Of a stretch of 64,000 bases of DNA, positions 1 to 9,339 are shown piece after piece. The stretch is from the NCBI RefSeq assembly GCF_000192745.1, contig NC_015259.1, positions 3,859,001-3,923,000 of the forward strand, written 5' to 3'. This DNA comes from Polymorphum gilvum SL003B-26A1. GTDB lineage: Bacteria; Pseudomonadota; Alphaproteobacteria; Rhizobiales; Stappiaceae. The first letter of the stretch is position 1. Every line of letters begins with the position of its first letter. Both the position numbers and the translations under genes were made by a program. Below the pieces are notes generated by a model. It was not told the origin of the DNA. It did not search any database and saw nothing but the letters and a program-made list of their open reading frames with translations.

Positions 1-2136
1 GTGACCATCCGCGTCAACCACCAGCCCGTGGCGGAGGCCGGTGCGGACCAGTTCACGGCGCGCACTTTCGTCGTCTTCGACGGCTCCGGCTCGCTCGACC
101 CGGACGGCGACGCCCTCACCTACAACTGGGACTTCGGCGACGGCACGCGCGCCCAAGGCGCCGTGGTCGCCCATACCTATGCCGCCAGCGGCCGCTATCC
201 GGTGATGCTGACCGTCGACGACGGCACCGGGCTCGCCAATGCCACGCACCGGGACGCGATGACGGTGACGATCAACAGCGCCCCGGTGGCGGTCGCCGGC
301 GAGAACCAGCGCCTGTGCACCGGCGACGTGCTGGTGCTCGACGGCAGCAATTCCTACGATCCGGACGGCGGCGTGCTCAAGTACGCCTGGGACTTCGGCG
401 ACGGCGAGAGTTCCGACATCGTCAACCCGACCAAGACCTACCGGCGCGGCGGCGTCTATCCGGTGGCTCTGACGGTGACCGACGACAGCGGCCTTGGCAA
501 CGCCAGCCATACCGATCGCATCGCGGTGACGGTCGACCAGGCGCCAGTGGCCGAGGCGGGCGAAGACATGAAGATCTGCGCCAACACGGAAGTGACCTTC
601 GACGGCTCGAAATCGTGGGATGAGGACGGCGTCGTCAACCGCTTCCTGTGGGATTTCGGCGACGGCGGATCGGGCGGCGGCGAACGGCCGAAGCACCTCT
701 ACCGGCGCGCCGGCACCTACCGGGTGCACCTGACCATCGAGGGCGACCAGGTCGGCCAGTGCGACATCCGCTCGACCGACGAGGTGACGGTGGAAGTGGT
801 CGCCGCTCCGGTGCCGCTGATCGTCGCGCCCCAGGCGGTGCCCGCCGGCGCCGAAGTCGTCCTCGACGGCTCGACCTCCTATCTCGACGGCGGCGCCATC
901 ACCGCATGGCGCTGGGATCTCGGCGACGGCACGGCGGCGGACGGCGAAACCGCGCGCCACGTCTTCGACACGCCCGGCACCTACCGGATCGCGCTGACCG
1001 TGAACAGCACAGCGCAGTCGGACGACTGCCGGCAGATCACCGCCTATCACGTCCTGACGGTCAATGCGCCGCCGGTCGCGGAAGCCGGCGCCGACCTCAT
1101 CGTCGGCGTCAACGAGGAGTTCGTCCTCGACGCCAGCGCGTCGCGGGATCCGGACGGCGGCATCGCGGCCTACCGCTGGGATCTCGGCGACGGCCGCAGC
1201 GCAGAGGGCGCGGTCACCCGCCAGCGCTATGCCACGCCTGGCCGCTACACGGTGACGCTGACGGTCGAGGATACCGCCAGGCTCGCCAACTCGGTCGCGA
1301 CCGACACGCTGACGGTGATCGTCCACGACGGCGTCGCCGCGGTGCTCGACGCACCGGCCGCAGCCTGCGTCGGCGAACAGGTGACGCTGTCGGCCGCGCG
1401 ATCGACCTCGCCCGAAGGGCCGATCAGGAGCTACGCCTGGTCGCTCGGCGACGGCACCACGTCGGATGCACCGTCGCTGACCAAGCGCTTCGTCTCGCCC
1501 GGCCGCTACAATCTGTCGGTGCTGCTCGACGACGGCATGGGCCGGGCTTCGAGCCGGCGCGAGGCCTCGCACATCCTGCATGTCAACCGGCCGCCCAACG
1601 CGGTCGCCGGCGCCGACCGGATCGTCTGCCCCGGCGTGCCGGTGATGTTCGACGCCGCCGCGTCGAGCGATCCGGACGGCACCATCACCGCGGTCACGTG
1701 GTCGTTCGGCGACGGCGCGACGGCAAGCGGACCGCGCGCCGAGCATATCTTCGACAAGCCGGGCACCTACGAGGTCGAGGTTGCCGTGACCGACGACAGC
1801 GGGTCGTCCTGCGCGACCCAGACCGACCGGCTGACCGTCATCGTCAACGCGCCGCCCAGCGCCGATGCCGGCGGCGACAAAGAGGTGTTCGTCGGCGGCG
1901 CCAACGATCAGGTCGCGTTCAGCGGCTGGCGCTCCTACGACCCTGACGGCACGGACCTAGCCCACGTCTGGGACTTCGGACCGGACGGCCAGCGGACCGG
2001 CGAACGGGTGTCGCACATGTTCAGCGGGCCCGGCGACTATCAGGTGACGCTGACCGTTTCCGACATGACGGGCCTGTCCTGCGGCGTCGCTTCTGATACG
2101 ATCGCGGTCAAGGTGCGCGCGCGGGAGGGGTTCTGA
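1..2136 (+). CDS. PKD-repeat surface protein, 5' end outside window
   Basis: The visible 711 residues are eight tandem PKD domains of about 87 residues each. Each carries the core WDFGDG, WDLGDG or a variant (WSLGDG, WSFGDG, WDFGPDG), then a G-x-Y beta strand (GRYPV, GTYRV, GDYQV), and most start with P-V/N-A-x-A-G. PKD arrays are immunoglobulin-like folds found in exported proteins, where they make protein or polysaccharide contacts; no catalytic domain is seen here. The frame is open to base 1. The GTG at base 1 is probably internal, because its first six residues look like the last strand of a preceding PKD domain, so the signal peptide should lie upstream. The stop is only 28 bp before the nucleotidyl cyclase gene, so the two may be co-transcribed. 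Confidence 0.85.
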   Translation: MTIRVNHQPVAEAGADQFTARTFVVFDGSGSLDPDGDALTYNWDFGDGTRAQGAVVAHTYAASGRYPVMLTVDDGTGLANATHRDAMTVTINSAPVAVAGENQRLCTGDVLVLDGSNSYDPDGGVLKYAWDFGDGESSDIVNPTKTYRRGGVYPVALTVTDDSGLGNASHTDRIAVTVDQAPVAEAGEDMKICANTEVTFDGSKSWDEDGVVNRFLWDFGDGGSGGGERPKHLYRRAGTYRVHLTIEGDQVGQCDIRSTDEVTVEVVAAPVPLIVAPQAVPAGAEVVLDGSTSYLDGGAITAWRWDLGDGTAADGETARHVFDTPGTYRIALTVNSTAQSDDCRQITAYHVLTVNAPPVAEAGADLIVGVNEEFVLDASASRDPDGGIAAYRWDLGDGRSAEGAVTRQRYATPGRYTVTLTVEDTARLANSVATDTLTVIVHDGVAAVLDAPAAACVGEQVTLSAARSTSPEGPIRSYAWSLGDGTTSDAPSLTKRFVSPGRYNLSVLLDDGMGRASSRREASHILHVNRPPNAVAGADRIVCPGVPVMFDAAASSDPDGTITAVTWSFGDGATASGPRAEHIFDKPGTYEVEVAVTDDSGSSCATQTDRLTVIVNAPPSADAGGDKEVFVGGANDQVAFSGWRSYDPDGTDLAHVWDFGPDGQRTGERVSHMFSGPGDYQVTLTVSDMTGLSCGVASDTIAVKVRAREGF

Positions 2137-2164
2137 GGCGCCGCCAGGGCGGGGCGACATCCGG

Positions 2165-3928
2165 ATGCGGCTGACACTGCGCAAGAAACTGCTCGTCTTC
2201 TCGGTCGCGATTGCGGTCCTGCCGCTGCTGATCGCCGGCGGCACGCTGATCCGCATCGCCCGGGACGAACTGAAAAGCTCGGCCAACGACCAGCTCGTCA
2301 CCACCGCTCGCCAGATCACCGACGAGATCGACAACACGCATCGCAACGCCTGGCTGGCGCCGCTGTCGCTGATCGCCAATGCGATCGACGACGACAAGCT
2401 GGGCGTGGAAGCGAAGATCGCCCTGCTGACGCTCGGCATCGGCGACCTCGCCGACATCGCCGCGCTGCAGATCACGGTCGAGGGCCGCGACCAGCCTTTG
2501 CTGGTGACGCGCGAGAGCCTCGGCGCCCGACTGACGCAGGCGGGACTCGATCCGGCGGAGGTGCTGCGCATCCCGGCGCAACGCATCGACGCCTTTCTGC
2601 ACGGCGACACGGGGTTCGAGAGGATGGCCCAGCAGGTGGCCGGCACCGACATCTGGCTCGCCACGGTGGTGCTGCCGCTGCGCCGGCCGCTGGCCGGCGG
2701 CCGTGCAACGCTATCGGCGCGCATCGACCTGTCGCCGCTGCGCGACCTCGTGCGCGACCACCCGTTCGCCAAGACCGGAACGATCATCCTCGTCGACCGG
2801 ACCGGCCGGCGGCTGTTCGGGGACGGCCGAGAGGACCTCCGCGACTTCGCCATCGTCGCCGAGGCCGTCGAACTCATTCCGCTGCAGTCGCGGCTGGTCA
2901 GCGTGAAGCCCTATGCGCGTCCTGACGGCGAGGCGATGCTCGGTGCCTTGTCGTTTCCCGAGCCGTTCGACTGGGCGGTGATCACCGAAAAGAGCGAGCG
3001 CGCCGCCTATTTCACCATCACGGTGATGATCCAGAACCTGATGCTGTGGGTGTCGGCCGGTCTCATCGTCGCCGGCCTCGGCGCGCTGGCCTTCGCGCTC
3101 GGCATCTCGCGGCCGATCCTGAAGATCGGCCAGGCGGCGATCGAGGTGGGCAAGGGCAATTTCCAGGCGCGCGTGCAGGCTGTGCGCTCGCGCGACGAGA
3201 TCGGCGACCTGGCGAGCCGCATCAACGAGATGATCGTGCAGATCAACGAGCGGTTCCAGTTGGCCAAGTTCGTCTCGCATGGCACCATCCATGCGATCCA
3301 GGGCTCCGACCACGGCGGCGTCAAGCTCGGCGGCTCGCGCCGGCGGGTCGCGATCGTGTTCGCCGACATCCGCGGCTACACGGCCTTTTCCGAAAGCCGC
3401 GAGCCGGAGGTGGTGGTCGAGGTGCTGAACCACTATTTCGCCAACCAGGGCGAGGCGGTCGCCCGGCACAACGGCGACATCGACAAGTTCGTCGGAGACC
3501 AGCTGATGGCGGTGTTCCAGGGGCCGGCGATGTGCGAGGACGCGGTGCGCTGTGCGCTCGAGATCCAGGACATCATGCTAGCCTCGGCACGCGAACACCC
3601 GGACTGGAAACTGGACATCGGCATCGGCATCGACGCCGGCGAGGTGGTCGTCGGCGCCATGGGAAGCCCGGAGCGGATGGACTACACGGTACTCGGCGAC
3701 CATGTGAACCTGGCCGCGCGGCTGTGCTCGGCCGCCGAGCCGCGGCAGACGATCGTTTCGGACGCCGTGCGGCAGGCCGTCGGCAATGCCGAGGGCTTCG
3801 CCTTCGCGGCGCTGGAACCGATCCGGGTGAAGGGCAAGAGCGAGCCGATCCGCATTTACGCCGTCGACGCCGCCGGCGGCGCGCGCGATCAGGCCATGCA
3901 GCCGAGCAGCTCCGCCTCGGTGACCTGA
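2165..3928 (+). CDS. Membrane sensor class III adenylate/guanylate cyclase
   Basis: This 587-residue protein would make a cyclic nucleotide (probably cAMP) in response to an extracytoplasmic signal. Order: transmembrane helix about 8-30, a periplasmic dCache-like sensor to about 280, a second helix about 284-312, a HAMP linker (SRPILKIGQAAIEVGKG) and a C-terminal class III cyclase domain from about 395. Catalytic residues look intact: metal-binding D401 (FADIRGYT) and D445 (KFVGDQ), purine-selecting K441, and the N and R of GDHVNLAARL. Lys at 441 favours ATP over GTP. It follows the PKD gene closely and could signal in the same unit. Its last 40 bp overlap the 3' end of choV on the other strand. 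The start is the first ATG after the PKD stop. Confidence 0.9.
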   Translation: MRLTLRKKLLVFSVAIAVLPLLIAGGTLIRIARDELKSSANDQLVTTARQITDEIDNTHRNAWLAPLSLIANAIDDDKLGVEAKIALLTLGIGDLADIAALQITVEGRDQPLLVTRESLGARLTQAGLDPAEVLRIPAQRIDAFLHGDTGFERMAQQVAGTDIWLATVVLPLRRPLAGGRATLSARIDLSPLRDLVRDHPFAKTGTIILVDRTGRRLFGDGREDLRDFAIVAEAVELIPLQSRLVSVKPYARPDGEAMLGALSFPEPFDWAVITEKSERAAYFTITVMIQNLMLWVSAGLIVAGLGALAFALGISRPILKIGQAAIEVGKGNFQARVQAVRSRDEIGDLASRINEMIVQINERFQLAKFVSHGTIHAIQGSDHGGVKLGGSRRRVAIVFADIRGYTAFSESREPEVVVEVLNHYFANQGEAVARHNGDIDKFVGDQLMAVFQGPAMCEDAVRCALEIQDIMLASAREHPDWKLDIGIGIDAGEVVVGAMGSPERMDYTVLGDHVNLAARLCSAAEPRQTIVSDAVRQAVGNAEGFAFAALEPIRVKGKSEPIRIYAVDAAGGARDQAMQPSSSASVT

Positions 3929-4923
3929 CCGACGAGGCGGTCGCCGTCGGCGACCAGGACCGGCAGCGGCGAACCGCGCTTGAGGGCGATCACCTGACGC
4001 AGGGACGCGGCCGGCACGCAGCGCGGGGCGTCCGACAGCCGCTCCGCCGATCCGTCCGGCAGCGGCGTCATGATGTCCTGCGCACGCAACACGTTGAGCG
4101 GGTTCATGTGGCCGACGAAATCGGCGACGTAACCGTTCGCCGGCGCGCGTACGATCTCCTGCGGCGTGCCGAGCTGGATCACCCGGCCGCCCTCCATGAT
4201 GGCGATGCGCGAGCCGATCTTGGCCGCCTCGTCCAGGTCGTGGCTGACGAACACGATGGTTCGGTTGAGCGTCTTCTGCAGGTCGAGCAACTCGTCCTGA
4301 AGGCGGGCGCGGATCAGCGGGTCGAGCGCCGAGAACGGTTCGTCCATCAGCAGGATCGGCGCCTCGGTGGCGAAGGCGCGGGCGAGGCCGACGCGCTGCT
4401 GCATGCCGCCCGACAGTTCGTGGACCTGCTTCTCGCCCCAGCCCTGCAGGCCGACGAGGTCGAGCTGGGCGGCGACGCGCGTCCGCCGCTCCTCGGCGGG
4501 CACGCCGGCCAGTTCGAGGCCGAAGCCGACGTTGTCGGCGACCGTGCGCCACGGGAGCAGGGCGAACTGCTGGAACACCATGGCGATGCGGCTGCGGCGC
4601 AGGCGGCGCAGGCGTTCCTCGCCGCAGGTCGCCGGATCGACCAGCTCGTCGCCGTCGCGCACCAGAACCGTGCCGCGAATGACCGGATTGAGGCCGTTGA
4701 CGGCGCGCAGGAGCGTCGACTTGCCGGAGCCGGACAGGCCCATGAGCACGATCACCTCGCCGGGATGGATGTCGAACGTGGCGTCGGCGACGCCGAGGAT
4801 CTGGCCGGTGCGCTCGCGGATCTCGCGGCGTGACAGGCCCGCGTCGATGAGCGGCAGCGCCGCCTGCGGCCGGTCGCCGAAGACAATGTCGACATTGCGG
4901 AACGAGACGACCGGCTCGCTCAC
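3889..4923 (-). CDS. choV: Choline ABC transporter ATP-binding protein
   Basis: ProV/OpuAA-type ATPase of 344 residues that powers import of choline or betaine. Visible are the Walker A loop GLSGSGKST (about 62-70), the signature LSGGMQQR, Walker B ILLMDEPF and the switch His in FVSHDLDEAAK. The C terminus keeps a short CBS-like segment (PLPVLVADGDRLVGQV), which in ProV homologues can sense ionic strength. The start is GTG, sharing a GTGA overlap with the permease stop, so translation is coupled. Order choX-choW-choV next to betIAB matches the rhizobial choline uptake locus. The 3' end overlaps the cyclase gene by 40 bp in convergent orientation. Confidence 0.9.
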   Translation of the reverse strand: MSEPVVSFRNVDIVFGDRPQAALPLIDAGLSRREIRERTGQILGVADATFDIHPGEVIVLMGLSGSGKSTLLRAVNGLNPVIRGTVLVRDGDELVDPATCGEERLRRLRRSRIAMVFQQFALLPWRTVADNVGFGLELAGVPAEERRTRVAAQLDLVGLQGWGEKQVHELSGGMQQRVGLARAFATEAPILLMDEPFSALDPLIRARLQDELLDLQKTLNRTIVFVSHDLDEAAKIGSRIAIMEGGRVIQLGTPQEIVRAPANGYVADFVGHMNPLNVLRAQDIMTPLPDGSAERLSDAPRCVPAASLRQVIALKRGSPLPVLVADGDRLVGQVTEAELLGCMA

Positions 4924-5768
4924 GACCGCTCTCCCCGCTCGGCGCCGGGACGGAAAAAGCGGTCGAGCACGATGGCGACGAGCACGATGGCGACGCCGAC
5001 CTCGAAGCCGCGGGCGATGTTGACCGTGTTGAGCGCGCGCAAGGTGGGCACGCCGAGGCCGTCGGCGCCGACCAGGGCGGCGATCACCACCATGGACAGC
5101 GACAGCATGATGGTCTGGGTCAGGCCGGCCATGATTTGCGGCAGGGCATAGGGCAGCTCGACCTTCCACAAGAGCTGGCTTCGCGTCGCGCCGAAGGCGT
5201 GACCTGCCTCGAGCAGTTGCACCGGGGTCGAGGCCACGCCGAGCCGGGTCAGCCGGATCGGCGCCGGAATGGCGAAGATGACCGTGGCAATCAGGCCGGG
5301 AACCATGCCGAGGCCGAACAGGATCAGCGCCGGGATGAGATAGACGAAGGTCGGGATCGTCTGCATCAGGTCGAGGATCGGGCGCAGCACCGCATAGAGC
5401 CGCGGGCGATGGGCGGCGGCGACGCCGATCGGAACGCCGAGCGCCATGCAGACGGTGGATGCGCCGACGACCAGCGCCAGAGTTTCTGTCGTTTCCTTCC
5501 AGTAGCCCTGGTTGATGATCAGCAGCAGGGCGGCGAGCACGAAGAGCGGAAAGGACAGGCTGCGCCTGATGCCATAGGCGAGCGCGGTGGCAAGGACGAC
5601 GACGACCAGCGGATGAGGTGCCTGCAGGACCCAGAGGATCGCCCTGATCATGGTCTCCAGACCGAGGGAGAGACCATCGAACAGCCAATCCGCGTTGTCG
5701 GTCAGCCAGTCGACAACGGCTTTCGCCCAGGGCCCGACCGGCAGCTTGTGTTCCGTCAGCCAGTCCAA
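4920..5768 (-). CDS. choW: Choline ABC transporter permease
   Basis: This 282-residue inner-membrane permease of the ProW/OpuAB type has about six hydrophobic segments after a short amphipathic N terminus (MDWLTEHKLPVG). The cytoplasmic coupling loop that contacts the ATPase is visible as EAGHAFGATRSQLLWKVELP. It lies between choX (76 bp gap) and choV (4-bp overlap) in one transcription unit. Substrate assignment rests on the binding protein and on the divergent betIAB genes; the permease sequence alone would not separate choline from glycine betaine. Confidence 0.9.
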   Translation of the reverse strand: MDWLTEHKLPVGPWAKAVVDWLTDNADWLFDGLSLGLETMIRAILWVLQAPHPLVVVVLATALAYGIRRSLSFPLFVLAALLLIINQGYWKETTETLALVVGASTVCMALGVPIGVAAAHRPRLYAVLRPILDLMQTIPTFVYLIPALILFGLGMVPGLIATVIFAIPAPIRLTRLGVASTPVQLLEAGHAFGATRSQLLWKVELPYALPQIMAGLTQTIMLSLSMVVIAALVGADGLGVPTLRALNTVNIARGFEVGVAIVLVAIVLDRFFRPGAERGERS

Positions 5769-5844
5769 GGCGCGCTCCCCCTCCTGTCGGCCAAGTCGGA
5801 TCGGCCGGCCGCACCGGATATTCCCCGCGGGCCGGCCGACCCCA

Positions 5845-6789
5845 TCACAGGCCGAGCGCCGTCCTCACGGCCGGGATCGCCTCGCCGCCGTCGACGGTGG
5901 TGACGCCGGCGAGCCAGCCCTCGAAGGTGGCCGGCTGGGCCTTCAGCCAGGCGCTGGCGGCGGCGGCCGGGTCGGCGCCGTCGTTGAGGATGGCGCCCAT
6001 GATCTGGTTTTCCATCGACAGGGTGAAGGTCATATTCTTCAGGAGCTTGCCGACGTTCGGGCACTCGTCGAGATAGCCGGCGCGAACGTTGGTGTAAACC
6101 GTTGCGCCGCCGTAGTCGGGACCGAAGACATCGTCGCCGCCGTCGAGATAGGCCATGTCGAAATTGGCGTTCATGGGGTGCGGCTCCCAGCCGAGGAAGA
6201 CGATGTCCTCGTTGCGCCTGGTGGCGCGGGCGACCTGGGCCAGCATGCCCTGCTCGGAGGATTCCACCACCTGGAAGCCCTTCAGGCCGAAGCTGTCCTG
6301 GTCGATCATGTCGATGATCAGCCGGTTGCCGTCGTTGCCCGGCTCGATGCCGTAGATCTTGCCGTCGAGGCTGTCCTTGAATGCCGCGATGTCGGCGAAG
6401 GACCTGAGGCCCTTGTCGTAGGTGTATTTCGGCACCGCCAGGGTATATTTGGCGCCCTCGAGGTTGACGCCGACCGTTTCCACGGAGCCGTCCTCGCGGT
6501 AGGGCGCGATGTCGGCCTCCATGGTCGGCATCCAGTTGCCGAGAAAGACGTCGATGTCCTTGTTCTTCAGCGAGGCATAGGTGACGGGAACCGAAAGGAT
6601 CTTGATCTCGGTGTCGTAGCCGAGCGCCTGGAGCACCGTCGTCGCCGCCGCCGTGGTCGCCGTGATGTCGGTCCAGCCGACGTCGGAGAAGCGCACCGTC
6701 TTGCAGGACGCCGGCTCGGCCGCCAGCGCGCCCGCGGTCATCGCGAGGAAGAGCGCGCCGCCGGCGATGGTCTTGGAGATCAGGGTCAT
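5845..6789 (-). CDS. choX: Choline-binding periplasmic protein
   Basis: Substrate-binding protein (314 residues) of the OpuAC/ProX type, delivering choline to ChoWV. It has a signal peptide (TLISKTIAGGALFLAMTAGALAA) and a mature start near EPASCKTVRF. The segment VGWTDIT supplies a Trp and an Asp of the type that cages the quaternary ammonium in ChoX, and later Trp/Tyr residues (LGNWMPT, LGWEPHP) fit the aromatic box. The start is the ATG at 6789, with GGAGG about 9 nt upstream; a longer reading to 6834 lacks a ribosome site and would precede the signal peptide. It is first in choXWV and divergent from betI. Confidence 0.9.
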   Translation of the reverse strand: MTLISKTIAGGALFLAMTAGALAAEPASCKTVRFSDVGWTDITATTAAATTVLQALGYDTEIKILSVPVTYASLKNKDIDVFLGNWMPTMEADIAPYREDGSVETVGVNLEGAKYTLAVPKYTYDKGLRSFADIAAFKDSLDGKIYGIEPGNDGNRLIIDMIDQDSFGLKGFQVVESSEQGMLAQVARATRRNEDIVFLGWEPHPMNANFDMAYLDGGDDVFGPDYGGATVYTNVRAGYLDECPNVGKLLKNMTFTLSMENQIMGAILNDGADPAAAASAWLKAQPATFEGWLAGVTTVDGGEAIPAVRTALGL

Positions 6790-6979
6790 TCGGTTCGTCC
6801 TCCTGCTGGCTGGATCCGTCGTCCGTTTCGACAACGTGATTTCTTCGATGGCTCACGGTCAGTGAACCCCGCCCAAGGCATTCAGGCAATGGGAGATCTC
6901 GTCCGGGTCGCGGCGTGCCGCCCGGATCGCCCCCCACAGGCCTCCTTAGCAAAACATTGACTTCCGGCTTTGGCAAGTT

Positions 6980-7003
6980 TTGATTGATTGATCACTCAAT
7001 CAA
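6980..7003. promoter_or_regulatory. BetI-type operator between choX and betI
   Basis: A 24-bp inverted repeat, TTGATTGA at the left and TCAATCAA at the right with an 8-bp spacer, lies 33 bp before betI in the divergent choX/betI intergenic region. It resembles known BetI operators (TTGATTG-type half sites), which are released when choline is present. Its position fits repression of betIAB and possibly of choXWV. Confidence 0.75.
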
Positions 7004-7035
7004 AAATATGACTGCTCCTGATACGGAGGATGTCG

Positions 7036-7644
7036 ATGCCCAAGATCGGCATGGAAGCGGAACGGCGCCGCAGCCTGATCGCCGCGACCGTGGACGCAAT
7101 CCACGAACACGGCTTCTGCGACGTGACGATCGCCCAGATTGCCCGGCGCGCCGGCGTGTCCGGTGGCCTGGCGCACCACTATTTCGGCTCCAAGGACCAG
7201 TTGCTGGCCGCTACCATGCGCCACCTGCTGCAAGACCTGGGAGAAGGCATCCGCGCACGGCTCGCCCGGGCGGAGACGCCGCGGGCGCGGATTTCGGCGA
7301 TCATCGCCGGCAACTTCGCACCCGAGCAGTTCCGCGAGGCGGTTATCGCCGCCTGGCTCGCCTTCTACACCCAGGCTCAGACGACGCCGTCAAGCAAGCG
7401 GCTGCTGAGGATCTATTCCGCGCGCCTCACCTCCAACCTGACCTACAATCTCAAGGCCTTCCTGCCCGTCGCGGAGGCGGCGCGCGTGGCCGAAGGGACG
7501 GCATCGATGATCGACGGCGTCTGGCTGCGGCGCGCGCTCACCGACGGTCCGCCGAATGCAGAGACGGCGATCCGACTGGTCGAGGACTATGTCGAGGCGC
7601 AGATCCTCGCCCATGGCATGCGGCGGACGGAGCCGCCGGCATGA
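7036..7644 (+). CDS. betI: TetR-family choline-responsive repressor BetI
   Basis: A 202-residue TetR repressor. The N terminus [18 protein letters not shown] is characteristic of BetI, and the helix-turn-helix follows ([22 protein letters not shown]). The ligand domain would bind choline and release the operator. The ATG at 7036 is preferred over the one at 7030 because GGAGG at 7025-7029 leaves a 6-nt spacing for the former and none for the latter. The TGA stop overlaps the betA start (ATGA), so BetI and BetA are translationally coupled. Regulation is probably autogenous through the palindrome just upstream. Confidence 0.93.
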   Translation: MPKIGMEAERRRSLIAATVDAIHEHGFCDVTIAQIARRAGVSGGLAHHYFGSKDQLLAATMRHLLQDLGEGIRARLARAETPRARISAIIAGNFAPEQFREAVIAAWLAFYTQAQTTPSSKRLLRIYSARLTSNLTYNLKAFLPVAEAARVAEGTASMIDGVWLRRALTDGPPNAETAIRLVEDYVEAQILAHGMRRTEPPA

Positions 7645-9299
7645 ACGAGACCTTCGATTTCGTCGTCGTCGGCGCCGGGTCGGCGGGCTGCGCGCTTGCC
7701 TGCCGGCTGTCGGAGAACCCGTCGGTGTCCGTGCTGCTGCTCGAATACGGCGGCAGCGACGTCGGGCCGTTCATCCAGATGCCGGCTGCGCTGTCCTATC
7801 CGATGAATATGCGCCGCTACGACTGGGGCTTCGCCACCGAGCCGGAACCGCACCTCGGCGGGCGCGTGCTGGCAACGCCGCGCGGCAAGGTGATCGGCGG
7901 CTCGTCGTCGATCAACGGCATGGTCTATGTGCGCGGCCATGCCCGCGACTTCGACACCTGGGAGGCGATGGGTGCCGCCGGCTGGGGCTTCCGCGATGTC
8001 CTGCCCTATTTCCAACGCCTTGAAAACACGAAGGAAGGCGATGCCAGCTGGCGCGGCATGGACGGGCCGCTCCACGTCACGCGCGGAACGAAATGGAACC
8101 CGTTGTTCGACGCCTTCATCGAGGCCGGCCGACAGGCCGGCTATGCGGTCACCGCCGACTACAACGGCGCGCGCCAGGAAGGCTTCGGCGCCATGGAGAT
8201 GACCGTCCACAGGGGACGGCGCTGGTCGGCGGCCAACGCCTACCTGAGGCCGGCGCTGAAGCGAGGCAACCTCCGCCTCGTCACGGGCGCGCTGGCGCGG
8301 AAAATCCTATTTGAGAACAAGCGCGCGACTGGCATCGAATACGAGCGCGGCGGCCGAATCCGGACGGCGCGGGCCAGACGCGAGGTGATCCTGTCGGCGT
8401 CGGCGGTCAACTCGCCCAAGCTGCTGATGCTGTCGGGGGTCGGGCCAGCTGCCAATCTGACCGAGCACGGCATCGAGGTCGTCGCCGACCGGCCAGGCGT
8501 GGGGGATAACCTGCAGGACCACCTGGAACTCTACATCCAGCAGGCCTGCCTCCGGCCAATCACGCTCTACAAGCACTGGAACCTCGTCTCCAAGGCCCTG
8601 ATCGGGGCGCAGTGGCTGTTCACCGGCAAGGGCCTCGGCGCCTCCAACCAGTTCGAATCCTGTGGCTTTATCCGCTCGCGCGCGGGCGTCGAGTATCCCG
8701 ACATCCAGTTTCATTTCCTGCCCTTTGCCGTGCGCTACGACGGCAGAGCGGCGGCCGAAGGCCACGGCTACCAGGCCCATGTCGGACCGATGCGATCGAA
8801 GTCGCGGGGTCGGATAAGACTGACCGGCGCCGACCCGAAGGCCCCGCCGTCGATCCGCTTCAACTACATGAGCCACGAGGACGACTGGGCGGAGTTTCGC
8901 GCCTGCATCCGCCTGACGCGCGAGATCTTCGCCCAAGAGGCGTTCGCGCCCTATCGCGGCAAGGAACTCCAGCCGGGCGGGAATGTTCAGTCCGATCAAG
9001 AACTTGACGATTTCATCCGGGACCATGCGGAAAGCGCCTATCATCCCTGCGGCACCTGCCGGATGGGAGCGGCGGACGACCCGATGGCGGTCGTCGACCC
9101 GCAATGCCGGGTGATCGGCGTCGAGGGCCTCAGGGTCGCCGACAGCTCGGTCTTTCCACGCATCACCAACGGCAACCTGAACGCGCCGTCGATCATGGTC
9201 GGCGAGAAGGCTGCGGACCATATTCTCGGCAGGCTGCCGCTGCCGGCCTCGCCCCTGGAGCCCTGGATCCATCCGCACTGGCGCACGCGCCAGCGCTGA
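7641..9299 (+). CDS. betA: Choline dehydrogenase
   Basis: GMC-family FAD oxidoreductase of 552 residues, converting choline to betaine aldehyde at the inner membrane. The Rossmann motif VVGAGSAGC is at residues 8-16, the GMC signature [18 protein letters not shown] near 85-100, and the catalytic His in [14 protein letters not shown] with the partner Asn in [10 protein letters not shown] near the end. Length is normal for BetA. The start overlaps the betI stop by 4 bp and betB follows after 40 bp, giving a betIAB operon that turns imported choline into the osmoprotectant glycine betaine. Confidence 0.95.
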   Translation: MNETFDFVVVGAGSAGCALACRLSENPSVSVLLLEYGGSDVGPFIQMPAALSYPMNMRRYDWGFATEPEPHLGGRVLATPRGKVIGGSSSINGMVYVRGHARDFDTWEAMGAAGWGFRDVLPYFQRLENTKEGDASWRGMDGPLHVTRGTKWNPLFDAFIEAGRQAGYAVTADYNGARQEGFGAMEMTVHRGRRWSAANAYLRPALKRGNLRLVTGALARKILFENKRATGIEYERGGRIRTARARREVILSASAVNSPKLLMLSGVGPAANLTEHGIEVVADRPGVGDNLQDHLELYIQQACLRPITLYKHWNLVSKALIGAQWLFTGKGLGASNQFESCGFIRSRAGVEYPDIQFHFLPFAVRYDGRAAAEGHGYQAHVGPMRSKSRGRIRLTGADPKAPPSIRFNYMSHEDDWAEFRACIRLTREIFAQEAFAPYRGKELQPGGNVQSDQELDDFIRDHAESAYHPCGTCRMGAADDPMAVVDPQCRVIGVEGLRVADSSVFPRITNGNLNAPSIMVGEKAADHILGRLPLPASPLEPWIHPHWRTRQR

Positions 9300-9339
9300 C
9301 GGTACCGGCAACAGACTGACAACGAAGGGAATTGTCTCC

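Noticed and set aside
1-2136. Repeated WDFGDG units of the first gene as a DNA tandem repeat
   Set aside because: The repeats are diverged at the DNA level; they are protein domain repeats, not a satellite.
3046-4833. 595-codon plus-strand frame over the cyclase 3' end and choV
   Set aside because: Arg/Gly-rich shadow; both true genes have full domain signatures in other frames.
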